From the NCBI GenBank assembly GCA_003184365.1, contig NKYR01000030.1, forward strand, positions 124,001 to 188,000: a DNA stretch of 64,000 nt, written 5' to 3'. A program made the translations under genes and the position numbers. The DNA is from Evernia prunastri (taxonomy: Eukaryota; Ascomycota; Lecanoromycetes; Lecanorales; Parmeliaceae). Within the stretch, counting starts at the first letter, position 1; each line of letters begins with the position of its first letter. The notes beneath the pieces are model-generated. The model was given only the letters and a program-made list of their open reading frames with translations. It did not search any database and was not told the DNA's origin. Below are positions 43,666 through 53,448 of this stretch, piece by piece.

Positions 43666-44641
43666 TTCTTGAGATTTGATGCTGAGGGGATTTGGACTTC
43701 GGGTGCTGCTGGTGGTTAGGTACTTTCGATATGATTAGAGGTAATCGTTTATAATAAAAGAGCGTGCGATATGATTAGTATTAGCGGTTGGTAAAAGAGT
43801 GTAATCGGTGATGACCGGGTTGTTTGTTTGTGATTAAGTTTTGATTATAAGAGGATAGATGAAGAGAGGAAAAGAAGTGCAGAAATGGAGGGCAGCGAGT
43901 TCTTATGCGTCTGTCCGGCACCGACATGACTTCTCCTTTGTTAGCTTCATGCTCTCCCTAAGGTAGCTTAAGTACTGTATGCATTGCTCGGAGTCGGAGC
44001 CGTTGTCGCTAAGGTTAGGTGCCAATTTCCGGCGCTGCCTTGAAAGGGCGATATGTCGAATGTCGGTCCCCATCTGATTACTACTTGGAAGTGGAGTTGA
44101 TGCTTTTGATCAATGATGGACCAATGGCGCCGTGGAAGGGGCAATATTAATAGTATTGGTCTCCGTACCTTGCATTAGCCTCATAATTCTACTCTACAGG
44201 AGGTACCTCACTCAGTTTCTGGAACAATCAGCTTCAACAAGGAAGAAAAGGCGATAGGAGTGGAGATTAGATGATCCACTTCTGCCTGCACCCCCATCTA
44301 CTCGCATAAGACCGTAAGCTGCTTTTAGGTGTTCTGCATACCTCTCTGTACGGCTCCAATCCTTCATTCGGCTTGCTAGCGCCGCGCTAGTACACGACTC
44401 TCTAAGGTAAATGCTCCTAGATTCCAGAAACACTTGAACTTTTACGAGTAGATTTGCACAACATTTTATCTCTACTATTGTTCAGTTTGAACTTTCACTT
44501 GGATTCAGTCCACCCGAGCGCATAGATCGAGAAATCCGTCATAACTCATGCTTCTGAGCCTGCCGTTGCAAGGGTACCGAAAGGCACAAGGACATTCAAC
44601 GCCGAGAAACGACATACTGTTATCTGGGCACCTTCAATGGC
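43666..44641. other. Intergenic region upstream of the wall-protein gene
   Basis: The right-hand part is flotillin 3' sequence and the left-hand part is promoter of the wall-protein gene. The minus frame at 44212-44433 has no recognised motif. Confidence 0.4.
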
Positions 44642-46780
44642 CTAGTGGCCGTTGACCTCACCGTGCACGAACTTCCCCTTGGGCTTCCCCATCTCGAGCG
44701 CTTGGTTGGAGTCTATTTGCGCTAGCCATGCTGGGGGTGCGATACCTGTCTGCTCGTGGATGGTTGATAAAAGCGGAGGCAAGTTCTGCATAATGCTTCG
44801 GATTGGTCCCGCACCATCACTTGAAGAGCCAGCGTTGTCCCCGGTGTTCCAGACAGTAATCTTCGGTTGAAGCCCGTTAATTGCCGCTGCATTGGCTTTG
44901 GCCAGCTTTTCGTAGGTGTTATTTTCCAGCATCATATACTGGAGTAAACCTTGGGGTCCGCCGAGAACAGTTGACAGCGAACTGTACGCTTTGGCCACTG
45001 AATAATGATCTCTGAGTCAGTCTTGCTTACTTGAGGGGATATGGCGAGCTCTTGAACATGTCTAAAGAGTGAGAGCTCCCAAGACATGTCTCAAGGCTCA
45101 GCCTTTGCTTCAAAAAAAGAATATAGACTCCGAAAATACGTACTCTCAGTCAACGCTTCCGCCTCCTTCTTCTTGGCGAAATAGACCGCTTCGGCCTTCA
45201 ATGTCACCGCTTGCGCCGCTTGTCTCTCAGCATACAATTTGGCTTCTGCTTCTTTGGCCACTCGGTAATCTAGAAAATAGGGTCAGCATCCTAATCGCAA
45301 GCGGGAAGCCTACTCACAATTAGCCTCTGCCTCTTGGCGCTGCTTATACAGGAGTCCTTCGGCCGATTTGGTCTCCGTAAAAAGTCGTCCTTCTGCTGAT
45401 TGCTTTTCTTTGTATAGTAAGCCATTGGCGTTCTTTGTCTCCGAGTAAAGCTTCGCCTCGGCTGCTTGCTCTGATGACTCTCTTCTAATTGTTGCCTGAA
45501 CGACATCCGTTCTGAAAAGTATGTTCGAGTTAGCGTGTGTTTTACGATGCAGGTTTTCGCGATATAGGATAATGCCGCTACGACAATCGTGCTTCCTGCA
45601 TCCGGAACATGTCTCCATGTCCAAGATTCAGGATTCGGAAGGGAGCATTGGCTCCCAGACAACGTACGCTCTCATTCTCTCCAGTTCCATCTCAGATCGT
45701 TTGGTTTCGACTTCTCGCTGCAGCTCAATATCCTTAACTTCGGCTCGACGAGTCGCCTGTATGTTCTCCAAATTGATACCCATGTTGAGCTTGGTCTGCG
45801 TAGTTGTCAATTGGGCGTCTGCGGTAGCCTTCTCGGATTTTCGCTTGGTTTCTAAGACTGCGGTCTCTGCGTTAATGCGGCTGATCTCCTGTTTAGTCTT
45901 GCCACGCTTCTCCGCTTCCTGCAAATATTTCCGGAGTCAGCATTCCTTCTTCAGGGCAAGAGTCCGAGCAATGAGATAGCTCGTGAGGCTATCAACATCT
46001 TTTTGCCTCCGGAAGATATGCCTTGCACCTCGAACAGTAGTCCGAATAGGGAAGACTTCGCTCAGAGATGTACGTACACCGATTTCGCCGATACTGCATG
46101 CGTTGGCGACCTGCAGCACGTTAGCCACACATCCCAGAGCCTCATAAGGGTACGCGATACGTACATCTATTTTGGCTTGATTTGAAGCACCCTCGTGTGC
46201 TTTGCGGCTGAGAAATTTAAAATACTCGGAACCAGGGGTGTCTTGCAATTCCTTGACATTGGCGTTATAAATCCTTAATCCGAATTGATTTAGTTCTGTC
46301 TGAACATTCTCGATGACCTTATTCTTGAAAAGCTGGCGCTCCTTGAAGATCTCCTCCATGGTCATTCCGGAGACGATCACACGAGTTTCGCCTTCAATGA
46401 TACCTGCGTAAATCGGTCAATGTATCGTCTTTCATCGAAGTCGTTCTGGTGGCACCTTTAACAATATCTTGTACGTGGCTATGACCCGTAGGAGCCGCTT
46501 TCAAGCCTTCGGTCTTCCCTGTAAGAATTTTCGCGTATTTTCTCAACGAATCCGATGTGTCATCGGGCCCAATAGTAAACACGGCAGGTAGAGAAAACTG
46601 CAATTTCTCGCACGTCATGGCTGAGAGGACTATCTCGTAGTCCCAAGGTGAGATAGAAATGATGGAGTACTTCTGCCATGGGTACACGAAAGCCTTCTTG
46701 ACGATGCTGATGTCGCTGATCCCTCCACCAGTTATCACCAAGTAGGAATTTGCGTCCGAAACGTGGTAACCGTAACCCAT
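44642..46780 (-). CDS. floA: Flotillin/reggie-like SPFH protein
   Basis: Seven exons (46780-46456, 46403-46165, 46110-46078, 45918-45668, 45511-45318, 45269-45144, 44997-44642) give 507 residues, normal for flotillins. The N-terminal SPFH/Band 7 domain starts YGYHVSDANSYLVITGGGI and contains EGETRVIVSGMTMEEIF. The C-terminal half is a long Ala/Glu/Lys-rich coiled coil with the EAEAKLY, KEKQSAEG and ERQAAQ style repeats of flotillins. They scaffold sterol-rich plasma-membrane microdomains; Aspergillus FloA has this role. Exon 3 is only 33 bp. Intron lengths are bimodal: 48-54 bp for three and 146, 156 and 159 bp for the others, all three starting GTACGT. The 146-bp intron is introner-like element B. 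Confidence 0.9.
44998..45143 (-). mobile_element. Introner-like element B (intron 6 of the flotillin gene)
   Basis: This 146-bp phase-1 intron runs from GTACGTATTTTC to ATTATTCAG. It aligns over its full length with the 147-bp intron at 2632-2778. The conserved core in + coordinates is 45076-45100. The branch region GCAAGACTGAC is shared. A stem of about 12 bp, CTTGAGACATGTC with GACATGTTCAAG, can form in the middle. Both copies are followed by exon sequence starting TGG. Confidence 0.85.
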
Positions 46781-48139
46781 GATGACGGGCCTCTAAGATT
46801 ATTTGATTGAAAGGAATGTGTCGGTGAAAATGACCGTCTTGGTGTGGTGTTAGAAGTATTTTCAATGTTGCAGCAAGAGAGTTATGAGACTAGGACAAGT
46901 AGAAGTACTGTGAGCGAGAAGAACGCCTTGTATTAAATAATGTTAAGCTAAATTCTCTTTGGGTGCTTGTGACAACCAAAGACAGTGGATCCTTCTGAAC
47001 CGCGCAGCCTCTGAGCGGCCGGGCTTATCCTTGAGAGACTTTCTTACATTCAGCGGTAATCTTTGTTACGAAAGAAAGGGGCGATTGATGTTTGAAGGAC
47101 GAGAGGGCTGTGTCAGCCCCAACCAAGCACACATTTTAGCCCGGCTTCCTTGCCAATGAGACGACATCTTTCATATGCATGACATACTTCTCCACACATG
47201 TTATTCGTGCAATGTTTTGTGTTGTCGCCATCGAGCGTCTTGGGCCGGGTTCAAGCTCGGAACTGAACAAGATAGAGATTCCAATCCAGAAATTTCGCGA
47301 AGTGCTACCAAGTCTTCGTACGCTTAGAGGCTGTCGCACCTATCTTTAGTCGTGGCCTATCCAGTCTCATGACAAGGCTGGAAAATGCCTCAAATGTAAA
47401 TGTGGCACGAGACCGCTGGTTAGCAAACTTGAGATTGCCTTGCCAGGCTTAGTGGTTCGGGAGTAGGCAGACTTTGATTTTCTTAGTCTCCCCTTTTCTA
47501 AAGGACGTATTGAAGGCTCTCTCAATATCTTCTACAGCCTCAACGCCGACATGGAACCAAGAACCACAATGGAGTGGCAGGCGGTGGTCCGTGAGAATAT
47601 TAGAATGGTGGGATGAGCTAGAGTAGGGTTAGGGTTGGATATAAAATACCTTACCTACCTTAAGGTACCTTACCTTAGGTACCTTGCAGACGGCTTGACG
47701 AGAGGGCAACAATCTTAGCTTTCTGCATGCACAACATACCTACCTCTACTTGCGTCATGCGCCATGTGTTCCACAGCTTGCGTATCCAAGAGGCTGGGTG
47801 GCCGCAGATTTGATAGGAAGCGGCTTGATGCCGATGCCGCAGTGGTCTAGTCAGCCGCGATAAAGGCATTCGAGGCATTTTCCAGCCTTGTGGAGACGGA
47901 GGAGGCTTGGATATTAGTTCTGATTCTCCTTGCCATAAGGCTTTTTTTCTTCGATCCACCATCTTGCTCATATTCTGCCTTCACCTGACCTGCATTGCCA
48001 CTTTAGTAGTAGCCAGAAGGCTTCCGATTCGTTACTGCCCCACGTCCGCCATAATATTTGTGTCACTTGGCAATTTGGCATGTCCCTCTGTAACCAGGAT
48101 GTTCTTTGAGCTTTTGTCCTTGTTCTCTCACACAACAAC
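46781..48139. other. Divergent intergenic region
   Basis: No gene is recognised. At 47648-47685 a run of TACCTT and AAGGTA units in both orientations forms overlapping palindromes (ACCTTAAGGT, AAGGTACCTT). Similar TACCTT tracts occur near 6830, 51925 and 55995. Confidence 0.45.
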
Positions 48140-48790
48140 ATGAGCTCCAAGTCTAATTCCTTCTCCGACGGCCTTCCCTCATACTCTGAGAGCGTGCGCT
48201 CTGCTCCAATAAACCCTCCCCCGAGCTACCTTCCTCAAAACATCGCGGCTGCCCGTACCGCTCTGATATCATCGCTCCTGACCACGTACATCACTCCTCA
48301 CCTGCATGGGAGCGCTCTCTCTGGCCTCGCCAGTACAACCCTCATCCTCGTTCCATCAAATGTCTCTTCCTTGCAGCTGGGTGGCAAGGTCGGATCGAAA
48401 AGCCCTTCGGGTTGGGAAGACGGTTCCCCAAAGGAGACTGTCGTCGGTTTTCCTAGCGGAGAAAATCTTACGATGATACGGCTGCATGACCAGGACCACA
48501 TCATAGAATTTTGGCGCCAACTCACCGTTATTCAGGAATTGGGCCAACAGCTGCGGACTTATCTGAGGAAATCAGGGCATCAGGTCATCCAAGACAATGA
48601 AACTAACCTTCAGGCGCCCAACCCTCCCACCGCTGACTGGAGGACTCTAGAGATGGAGACTTTGGGCAATGGCGAAGTGAGAGTCCGAGTTGAGGTAAAG
48701 GAAGTGTGTTTGAGGACCGAAAATGAAATGGGCTTGTACGAGACCAGGACGGGGAAGGCTATCGTTGTTACAATGGACGTTGGGAGCTGA
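48140..48790 (+). CDS. Conserved-looking hypothetical protein with PPxY-type N terminus
   Basis: A single exon of 216 residues that I do not recognise as a named family. Near the N terminus are LPSYSES and PPPSYLP; the latter contains PPSY, a WW-domain ligand of the kind bound by Rsp5/Nedd4 ubiquitin ligases. The rest looks globular: ARTALISSLLTTYITPHL, STTLILVPSN, ETVVGFPSGENLTMIRLHDQ, then a C-terminal pair of beta-rich segments (EVRVRVEVKEVCLRTENEMG). There is no signal peptide or membrane segment. Even codon use and the absence of any competing frame over most of the length support it. Confidence 0.7.
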   Translation: MSSKSNSFSDGLPSYSESVRSAPINPPPSYLPQNIAAARTALISSLLTTYITPHLHGSALSGLASTTLILVPSNVSSLQLGGKVGSKSPSGWEDGSPKETVVGFPSGENLTMIRLHDQDHIIEFWRQLTVIQELGQQLRTYLRKSGHQVIQDNETNLQAPNPPTADWRTLEMETLGNGEVRVRVEVKEVCLRTENEMGLYETRTGKAIVVTMDVGS

Positions 48791-49409
48791 AGCGACGCTC
48801 GTCTCTACGTGCCCTGCCGCTTTAGAAATATGCATTGTATTTATCAGATACCCAAAGGCACACAATGGCAGCCACAAAACGCTAGTGAATAGAAACGCTC
48901 TTGATCGAGATCCAGATTGCCTTTGAGGATTGATAAAGCCACTTAGACGCGCAAAGGCATGAGAACCCGAGTTCGGAGCAGCAGACCACAGTAAAGTAAG
49001 CCAAGCGCCGCTGAGAACAAACCACTGCGCGAAAAACATTGGATTGACGAAAGTCTCCGAGTGCCTCTCGTACGACCCTGCAAATCGGACGTCGTAAGAC
49101 ATTGCCTTCCAGCCCCTCACAAGCAAGAAGTCAACGTGTAAGACGTAGCTATCCAGAGTATTCTTGAAGCATTGACGTTGGTCTCTGATAGGATAATCAG
49201 CTTGGATTTTGATGCTACAATGATCCGGCAGCAGCTTACCGAATTTTCCTTCGATCAAAGCCAATCGAAAGCCCTCCGAGCGTCACACGTAGCACTAAAA
49301 TTCTATTAGCCGATTTTGTGGCAGCCTATGCACTTCATACTAGACTTAAATGCGCATCTGCTCCTCCATCAACGCCTCCTTTTAGCCGAAAGTGCCAGCC
49401 CTTTTCCTT
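48791..49409. other. Intergenic region
   Basis: A minus-strand frame (48647-49264) overlaps the 3' end of the preceding gene and predicts two hydrophobic segments. It is not convincing enough to call. Nothing else is seen. Confidence 0.4.
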
Positions 49410-50024
49410 TCAGAACAGCGACCGACCCGAAAGGCGGATAGCGTTCCCATCAGATGTCAATACTATCATGACGACGGTCTTACAGGACAGTAGGATGGCT
49501 GGGTTTCCGAGGAAGATGGCTTGCGTTTCGGCTAGAAAGGCCTTGAGCACTTCGAGAGGCGTAGCTTCGCGCACGGCAGCACCGAGTATGAGAGCCATCC
49601 GCAAATGGGCCAACGGCACAAGTCCCTCCAGCACAAAGCAGAAGTTTCGGAGGCAGCGAACATTCTCCGGTCCAATGGCTTCAACGAAGGCTTGGACTTG
49701 CTTCAGGGCGGTCACCATTGAGGTAAGCGACATAGCAAACCAGTTGAACGAATAGTAGATTGGGGTGACTTCCAAGTACAGCCGTCGGCAAGTGAAGGCG
49801 ACAGCAAGGCGGGAGGGAACCAGCCGCCTGTCATCCTCGGCATGGATCTGTGTCCCGGACCGTAGCAAGCTAGGAGCGAGTTGCCCGCGAGTGTGCTGAC
49901 TGCCACCCTGCTCGAGCTGGATGGCTTCAGCCGCTATGACCGTGTATCCCCATATGAGATTGCGAATTTCTGGGGGAAGCTTGAAGATTGGGAATGATGA
50001 TGAAGGTTTCTTGACCTCTGCCAT
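49410..50024 (-). CDS. Hypothetical protein with 2EXR/F-box-like N terminus
   Basis: A single exon of 204 residues. The segment SFPIFKLPPEIRNLIWGYTV matches the start of the large fungal families annotated as 2EXR or F-box-like (F..LP.EIR..IW). VAFTCRRLYLEVTPIYYSFN follows about 55 residues later, also typical. Their biochemical role is unknown. The frame extends upstream to 50117, but the ATG at 50024 fits the family start (MAEVKKPSSSFPIF) better. Confidence 0.7.
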   Translation of the reverse strand: MAEVKKPSSSFPIFKLPPEIRNLIWGYTVIAAEAIQLEQGGSQHTRGQLAPSLLRSGTQIHAEDDRRLVPSRLAVAFTCRRLYLEVTPIYYSFNWFAMSLTSMVTALKQVQAFVEAIGPENVRCLRNFCFVLEGLVPLAHLRMALILGAAVREATPLEVLKAFLAETQAIFLGNPAILLSCKTVVMIVLTSDGNAIRLSGRSLF

Positions 50025-50650
50025 GACAACTCGTTGATTGCGGATAGATGAGTTGTAATAAGACTGCAACGAGTATAACATTGGTTGATTGACAAGCACT
50101 ATTTCGAAAGAGACCATTCACCGGGCAAGGTGTCAATGACGGCGATAGTCGAAGCAATACAGACCCTCGAAAACATGACCAGAGCAGCACCAACAAAGGA
50201 GGTGCTCGGCTAACTAAAACACTTGCTGAGGCAACATCTGTGTGGGTGACAAATGATTTCGGGTTGATGTCCAAGGCAGCGTGAAATGAAAAGGGTAGAG
50301 CTCGTCCGTTATGTGTATTATGTAGATGAGCAGGAAATCGTTAGACGGTGAGAGGCAGCAAGAATGACCAAGTAAAACAGACAGCTAACGAAAAGAGAGA
50401 CGGTGACATGGCTAGTGAGGAAATCTGTTTCACAAGTAGCTCAAACGGAACGGAATCGAATCTATGGATTCCCTGAATAGTCTGACTACATTGTAATCTT
50501 TTATTGGACCTTGCAGGAAGATACATGCTTCGCAGCAATCGCCGTACGCCTCGCTAAATCTCACGAATCGCAGCAACCATGATCTCCTATCCGAGAGCAT
50601 AGTAGAAGGCCGTCTAGACAGGTAATTGTACCGAACCAGGTGACCCATTT
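50025..50650. other. Intergenic region
   Basis: Promoter of the 2EXR-like gene on one side and 3' end of the CstF64 gene on the other. No further feature is seen. Confidence 0.4.
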
Positions 50651-51673
50651 TTAGTAGCCCCTTAACTGCTGTCTTACTGCCATAATCTGAGCTCTATCGG
50701 CTGGAGCCAACTGGTCGATCTGCTGCTGAGGCATGGCGAGGATCTGCTGCAATAGTTCCTCTTGATTAGCTGGCTGCTGCGGCGGCGGGGGTAGTGGCTG
50801 TGCTGGTGGGGGTTGGTATAATTGGTTGTGTACTGGTGGTGTGGGCACGTGCATTTGACCCGATATCGGCGGATACTGAGGAAAGGGTTGCTGCACTGGA
50901 GGCTGATAGGCCGGAGCTTGGCGAGCAGGAATCGGGTGTGCCGGGGGTTGTACTGGATGCGACGCTTGTTCGACCACTGAACCTAGGACTGAAGTGTCGA
51001 CTAAGCCCATAAGCAACAGTGCTTGAAATATAGCGTAGGCCAACTGAGGTGCTTGTTTGAGGAGCTCGGTGGCCTTAGCTGGGTCGCCCATCACAAGTCC
51101 CTTCATCTGCGAGAGAATATCGAGCAACTGGGGTGCTGGGAGGGTCGACAGGGTTTTTGATATGGCATCAGGGCAGGTGATGTTTTGTTGAAGATCGATA
51201 CCTGGAGGCAGAGGAGGTAGAGCGCCTGCTACCGGAGGTTGGTACTCATTAGGCGGTGGGTTCTGTGGAGGGTGTTGTGGGTTGTATCCTGATGGAGCCC
51301 CGTCGTCCTTTCCCCCAACATGTGAAAAGTCCACGCGCAGCTCACGTCCCATTATTTCGTGGTTGTTGAGATTGCGGACCGCGGATGCTGCAGCGTCCGT
51401 ATCTGCGAACTCAGCGAAACCAAAACCTTTTGGCTTGCCAGTATCGTTGTCGTAGACAAGTCGAAAATTTAGAACTTGGCCAACCTGTCCAAATATGTGG
51501 ATTATCTGTTCTTCCGTGAGGCCTGAAATATGTCAATCTCGTTCTGTGATTCGTGTTGAGAAGACTTCGAACCATAAGGGATATTTCCTGGCCCAAGCCA
51601 AGTCAGTATCTTTTCGCATTCGGTCCTGGAAGTACTCACCAATAAAAACTACTCTGCCAGCTTTGTCGGCCAT
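50651..51673 (-). CDS. rna15: Cleavage stimulation factor 64 kDa subunit homologue (CstF64/Rna15)
   Basis: Three exons, 51673-51640, 51587-51573 and 51522-50651, give 306 residues. The middle exon is only 15 bp. The product starts with an RNA recognition motif: RVVFIG|NIPYG|LTEEQIIHIF (RNP2), then GKPKGFGFAEF (RNP1). Next is the hinge, with LSTLPAPQLLDILSQMKGLV, which binds CstF77/Rna14, then a Pro/Gln-rich linker. The C-terminal helical domain is LLQQILAMPQQQIDQLAPAD then RAQIMAVRQQL. It should bind U/GU-rich downstream elements of pre-mRNA in the nucleus during 3'-end formation. Introns are 52 and 50 bp. It is transcribed divergently from prohibitin-2 with about 330 bp between the start codons. 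Confidence 0.92.
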
Positions 51674-52005
51674 CTTGCCAAAGAAAATTCTATCTTCGTC
51701 TGTTCATAGGGTGTCAATGCTCTTCGTTCGGTTTGGAAGTATCCTGTGAAGCCAGACAGATTCAAAAGATATTCGGATTGTGAATGTCTCGGGAAGATAG
51801 ATTTCGACTGCTTTGTCGTAGGTTGGGCGAGGGTGGTTGGAAACAGCATCGGGCATTTTGCGGAGAAGAACGGAAGATTGATTTCCCGGGTAGAAAAATG
51901 AGCTAAACCTTCATGAACTACCTTACCTTACGCGCACCAGCGAGTTCTTTTATTACCTGCACCGCCTTGCACCCTTTTCTGTTCAATTCGCCGTAAAGCT
52001 TCAAG
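51674..52005. promoter_or_regulatory. Shared divergent promoter of rna15 and phb2
   Basis: The 332 bp between two divergent start codons must hold both promoters and leaders. A TACCTTACCTTA tract sits at 51923-51934. No TATA box is obvious. Confidence 0.6.
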
Positions 52006-53088
52006 ATGGCACAAGACCCGAAGGAGATGTGGCGGAAGCTGCAGCAGAACATACAACAAAGGGGCAGAGGAACCCTGCCAGGCGGTCCTAGGAATTTCTT
52101 TGGTGGAGCTGCCGGTCTGCTACTGCTGGGAACTGGTGTGGTGGTGATCAACAATGCGCTATTCAATGGCATGGAAGACTATGCTCTACATCACGATCGC
52201 TTTGACTAACTTTCTCCAGTGGACGGTGGTCATCGAGCTATCAAGTACACGAGAATAGGTGGTGTACAGAAAGAGATTTACAATGAAGGTACCGCTGTCA
52301 TGGCATGACACGGTCGTTCTAAGACGCTTACACCACTTAGGAACACATCTCAAGATCCCCTGGTTCGAGACTCCCATAACCTACGATGTCCGCGCCAAAC
52401 CTCGCAACGTCGCCTCCCTGACTGGAACCAAGGATCTGCAAATGGTCAACATAACCTGCCGTGTCCTCTCTCGCCCTGCAGTCAACGCTCTTCCTACAAT
52501 ATACCGCACTCTGGGTACCGACTACGACGAGCGAGTCTTACCCTCCATCGTCAATGAAGTCCTTAAGAGCGTAGTCGCCCAGTTCAACGCAAGTCAGCTT
52601 ATTACCCAGCGTGAGAATGTTGCGAGGTTAGTTCGGGAGAACCTTTCGAGGAGAGCTCAGAGATTTAGCATCATCCTTGATGATGTCTCGTTGACTGTAC
52701 GTTCATGTATTCGTTCCTCCGAACTTATAAGCTAAAAATGACTTTCACCCTTTAGCACCTAGCGTTCTCCCCTGAATTTACTGCAGCAGTCGAAGCCAAA
52801 CAAGTTGCCCAGCAAGAAGCTCAACGAGCTGCCTTCGTCGTGGACAAAGCTCGCCAAGAAAAACAAGCTACAGTCGTACGCGCGCAAGGTGAAGCTCGCT
52901 CTGCGGAGCTCATTGGCGATGCAATTAAGAAGAGCAGAAGTTATGTGGACTTAAGAAGGATCGAGAACGCGAGGAACATTGCTACGATCTTACAAGAGGC
53001 GGGCGGAAAGAACAAGTTGTATTTAGATGCCAATGGGCTGGGGCTTAACGTCACGGAGGCTTACGAGGAGAAGAAGCCGCATTCATAG
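52006..53088 (+). CDS. phb2: Prohibitin-2 (mitochondrial inner membrane PHB complex)
   Basis: Four exons (52006-52168, 52220-52288, 52341-52696, 52756-53088) give 306 residues, the usual length. A membrane segment at about 34-53 (AAGLLLLGTGVVVINNALFN) is followed by VDGGHRAIKYTRIGGVQKEI, then THLKIPWFETPI and the SPFH domain, and then the coiled coil (EAKQVAQQEAQRAAFVVDKA). With Phb1 it builds ring complexes in the inner membrane that stabilise respiratory proteins and regulate m-AAA protease. Intron 1 has no GT: the only splice that keeps the invariant ALFN-VDGGHR join is GCATGG..CTAAC..TCCAG, a 51-bp GC-AG intron. Confidence 0.95.
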
Positions 53089-53448
53089 GACGGAGGCACA
53101 TGGAGGGGACCCGTGAAGGGAAGCGTGGAAAACTCATCTCCAATCCTAACTTTGAGCGTGAGCAACGCTTAGCGCTCAGTATAGCACACGGCTTAGTATT
53201 GGTAGTGGTCTAACTGTATAAAAAGCTTGTTAAAGATGGTAATTGTTTAATATGTACTACTGTGATAAAGCTTTTTATGTGCGCCGGCCTTCGTCAATTG
53301 GTGTGCCCCATGCCTATTGCTTTCGGTGCTTTTATGCTTCCTCCCTATTTCAAGATGTCACATCCTTAAAAACCTTTTGGGCTAGCGCAACAGGTACTAT
53401 ACAGATGCAACGAGGTGAACGGGGAGCATGAAATCGACTCCCCTGAAC
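53089..53448. other. Convergent intergenic region
   Basis: 3' ends of phb2 and of the HAM1-family gene. No further feature is seen. Confidence 0.45.

Noticed and set aside
47648..47685. TACCTT/AAGGTA repeats considered as telomeric remnant
   Set aside because: The unit is not the fungal TTAGGG telomere repeat and lies between ordinary genes. It is better seen as a dispersed simple or palindromic repeat.
48647..49264. Minus-strand frame of 205 residues with hydrophobic segments
   Set aside because: It overlaps the end of a better-supported plus-strand gene and has no family resemblance.
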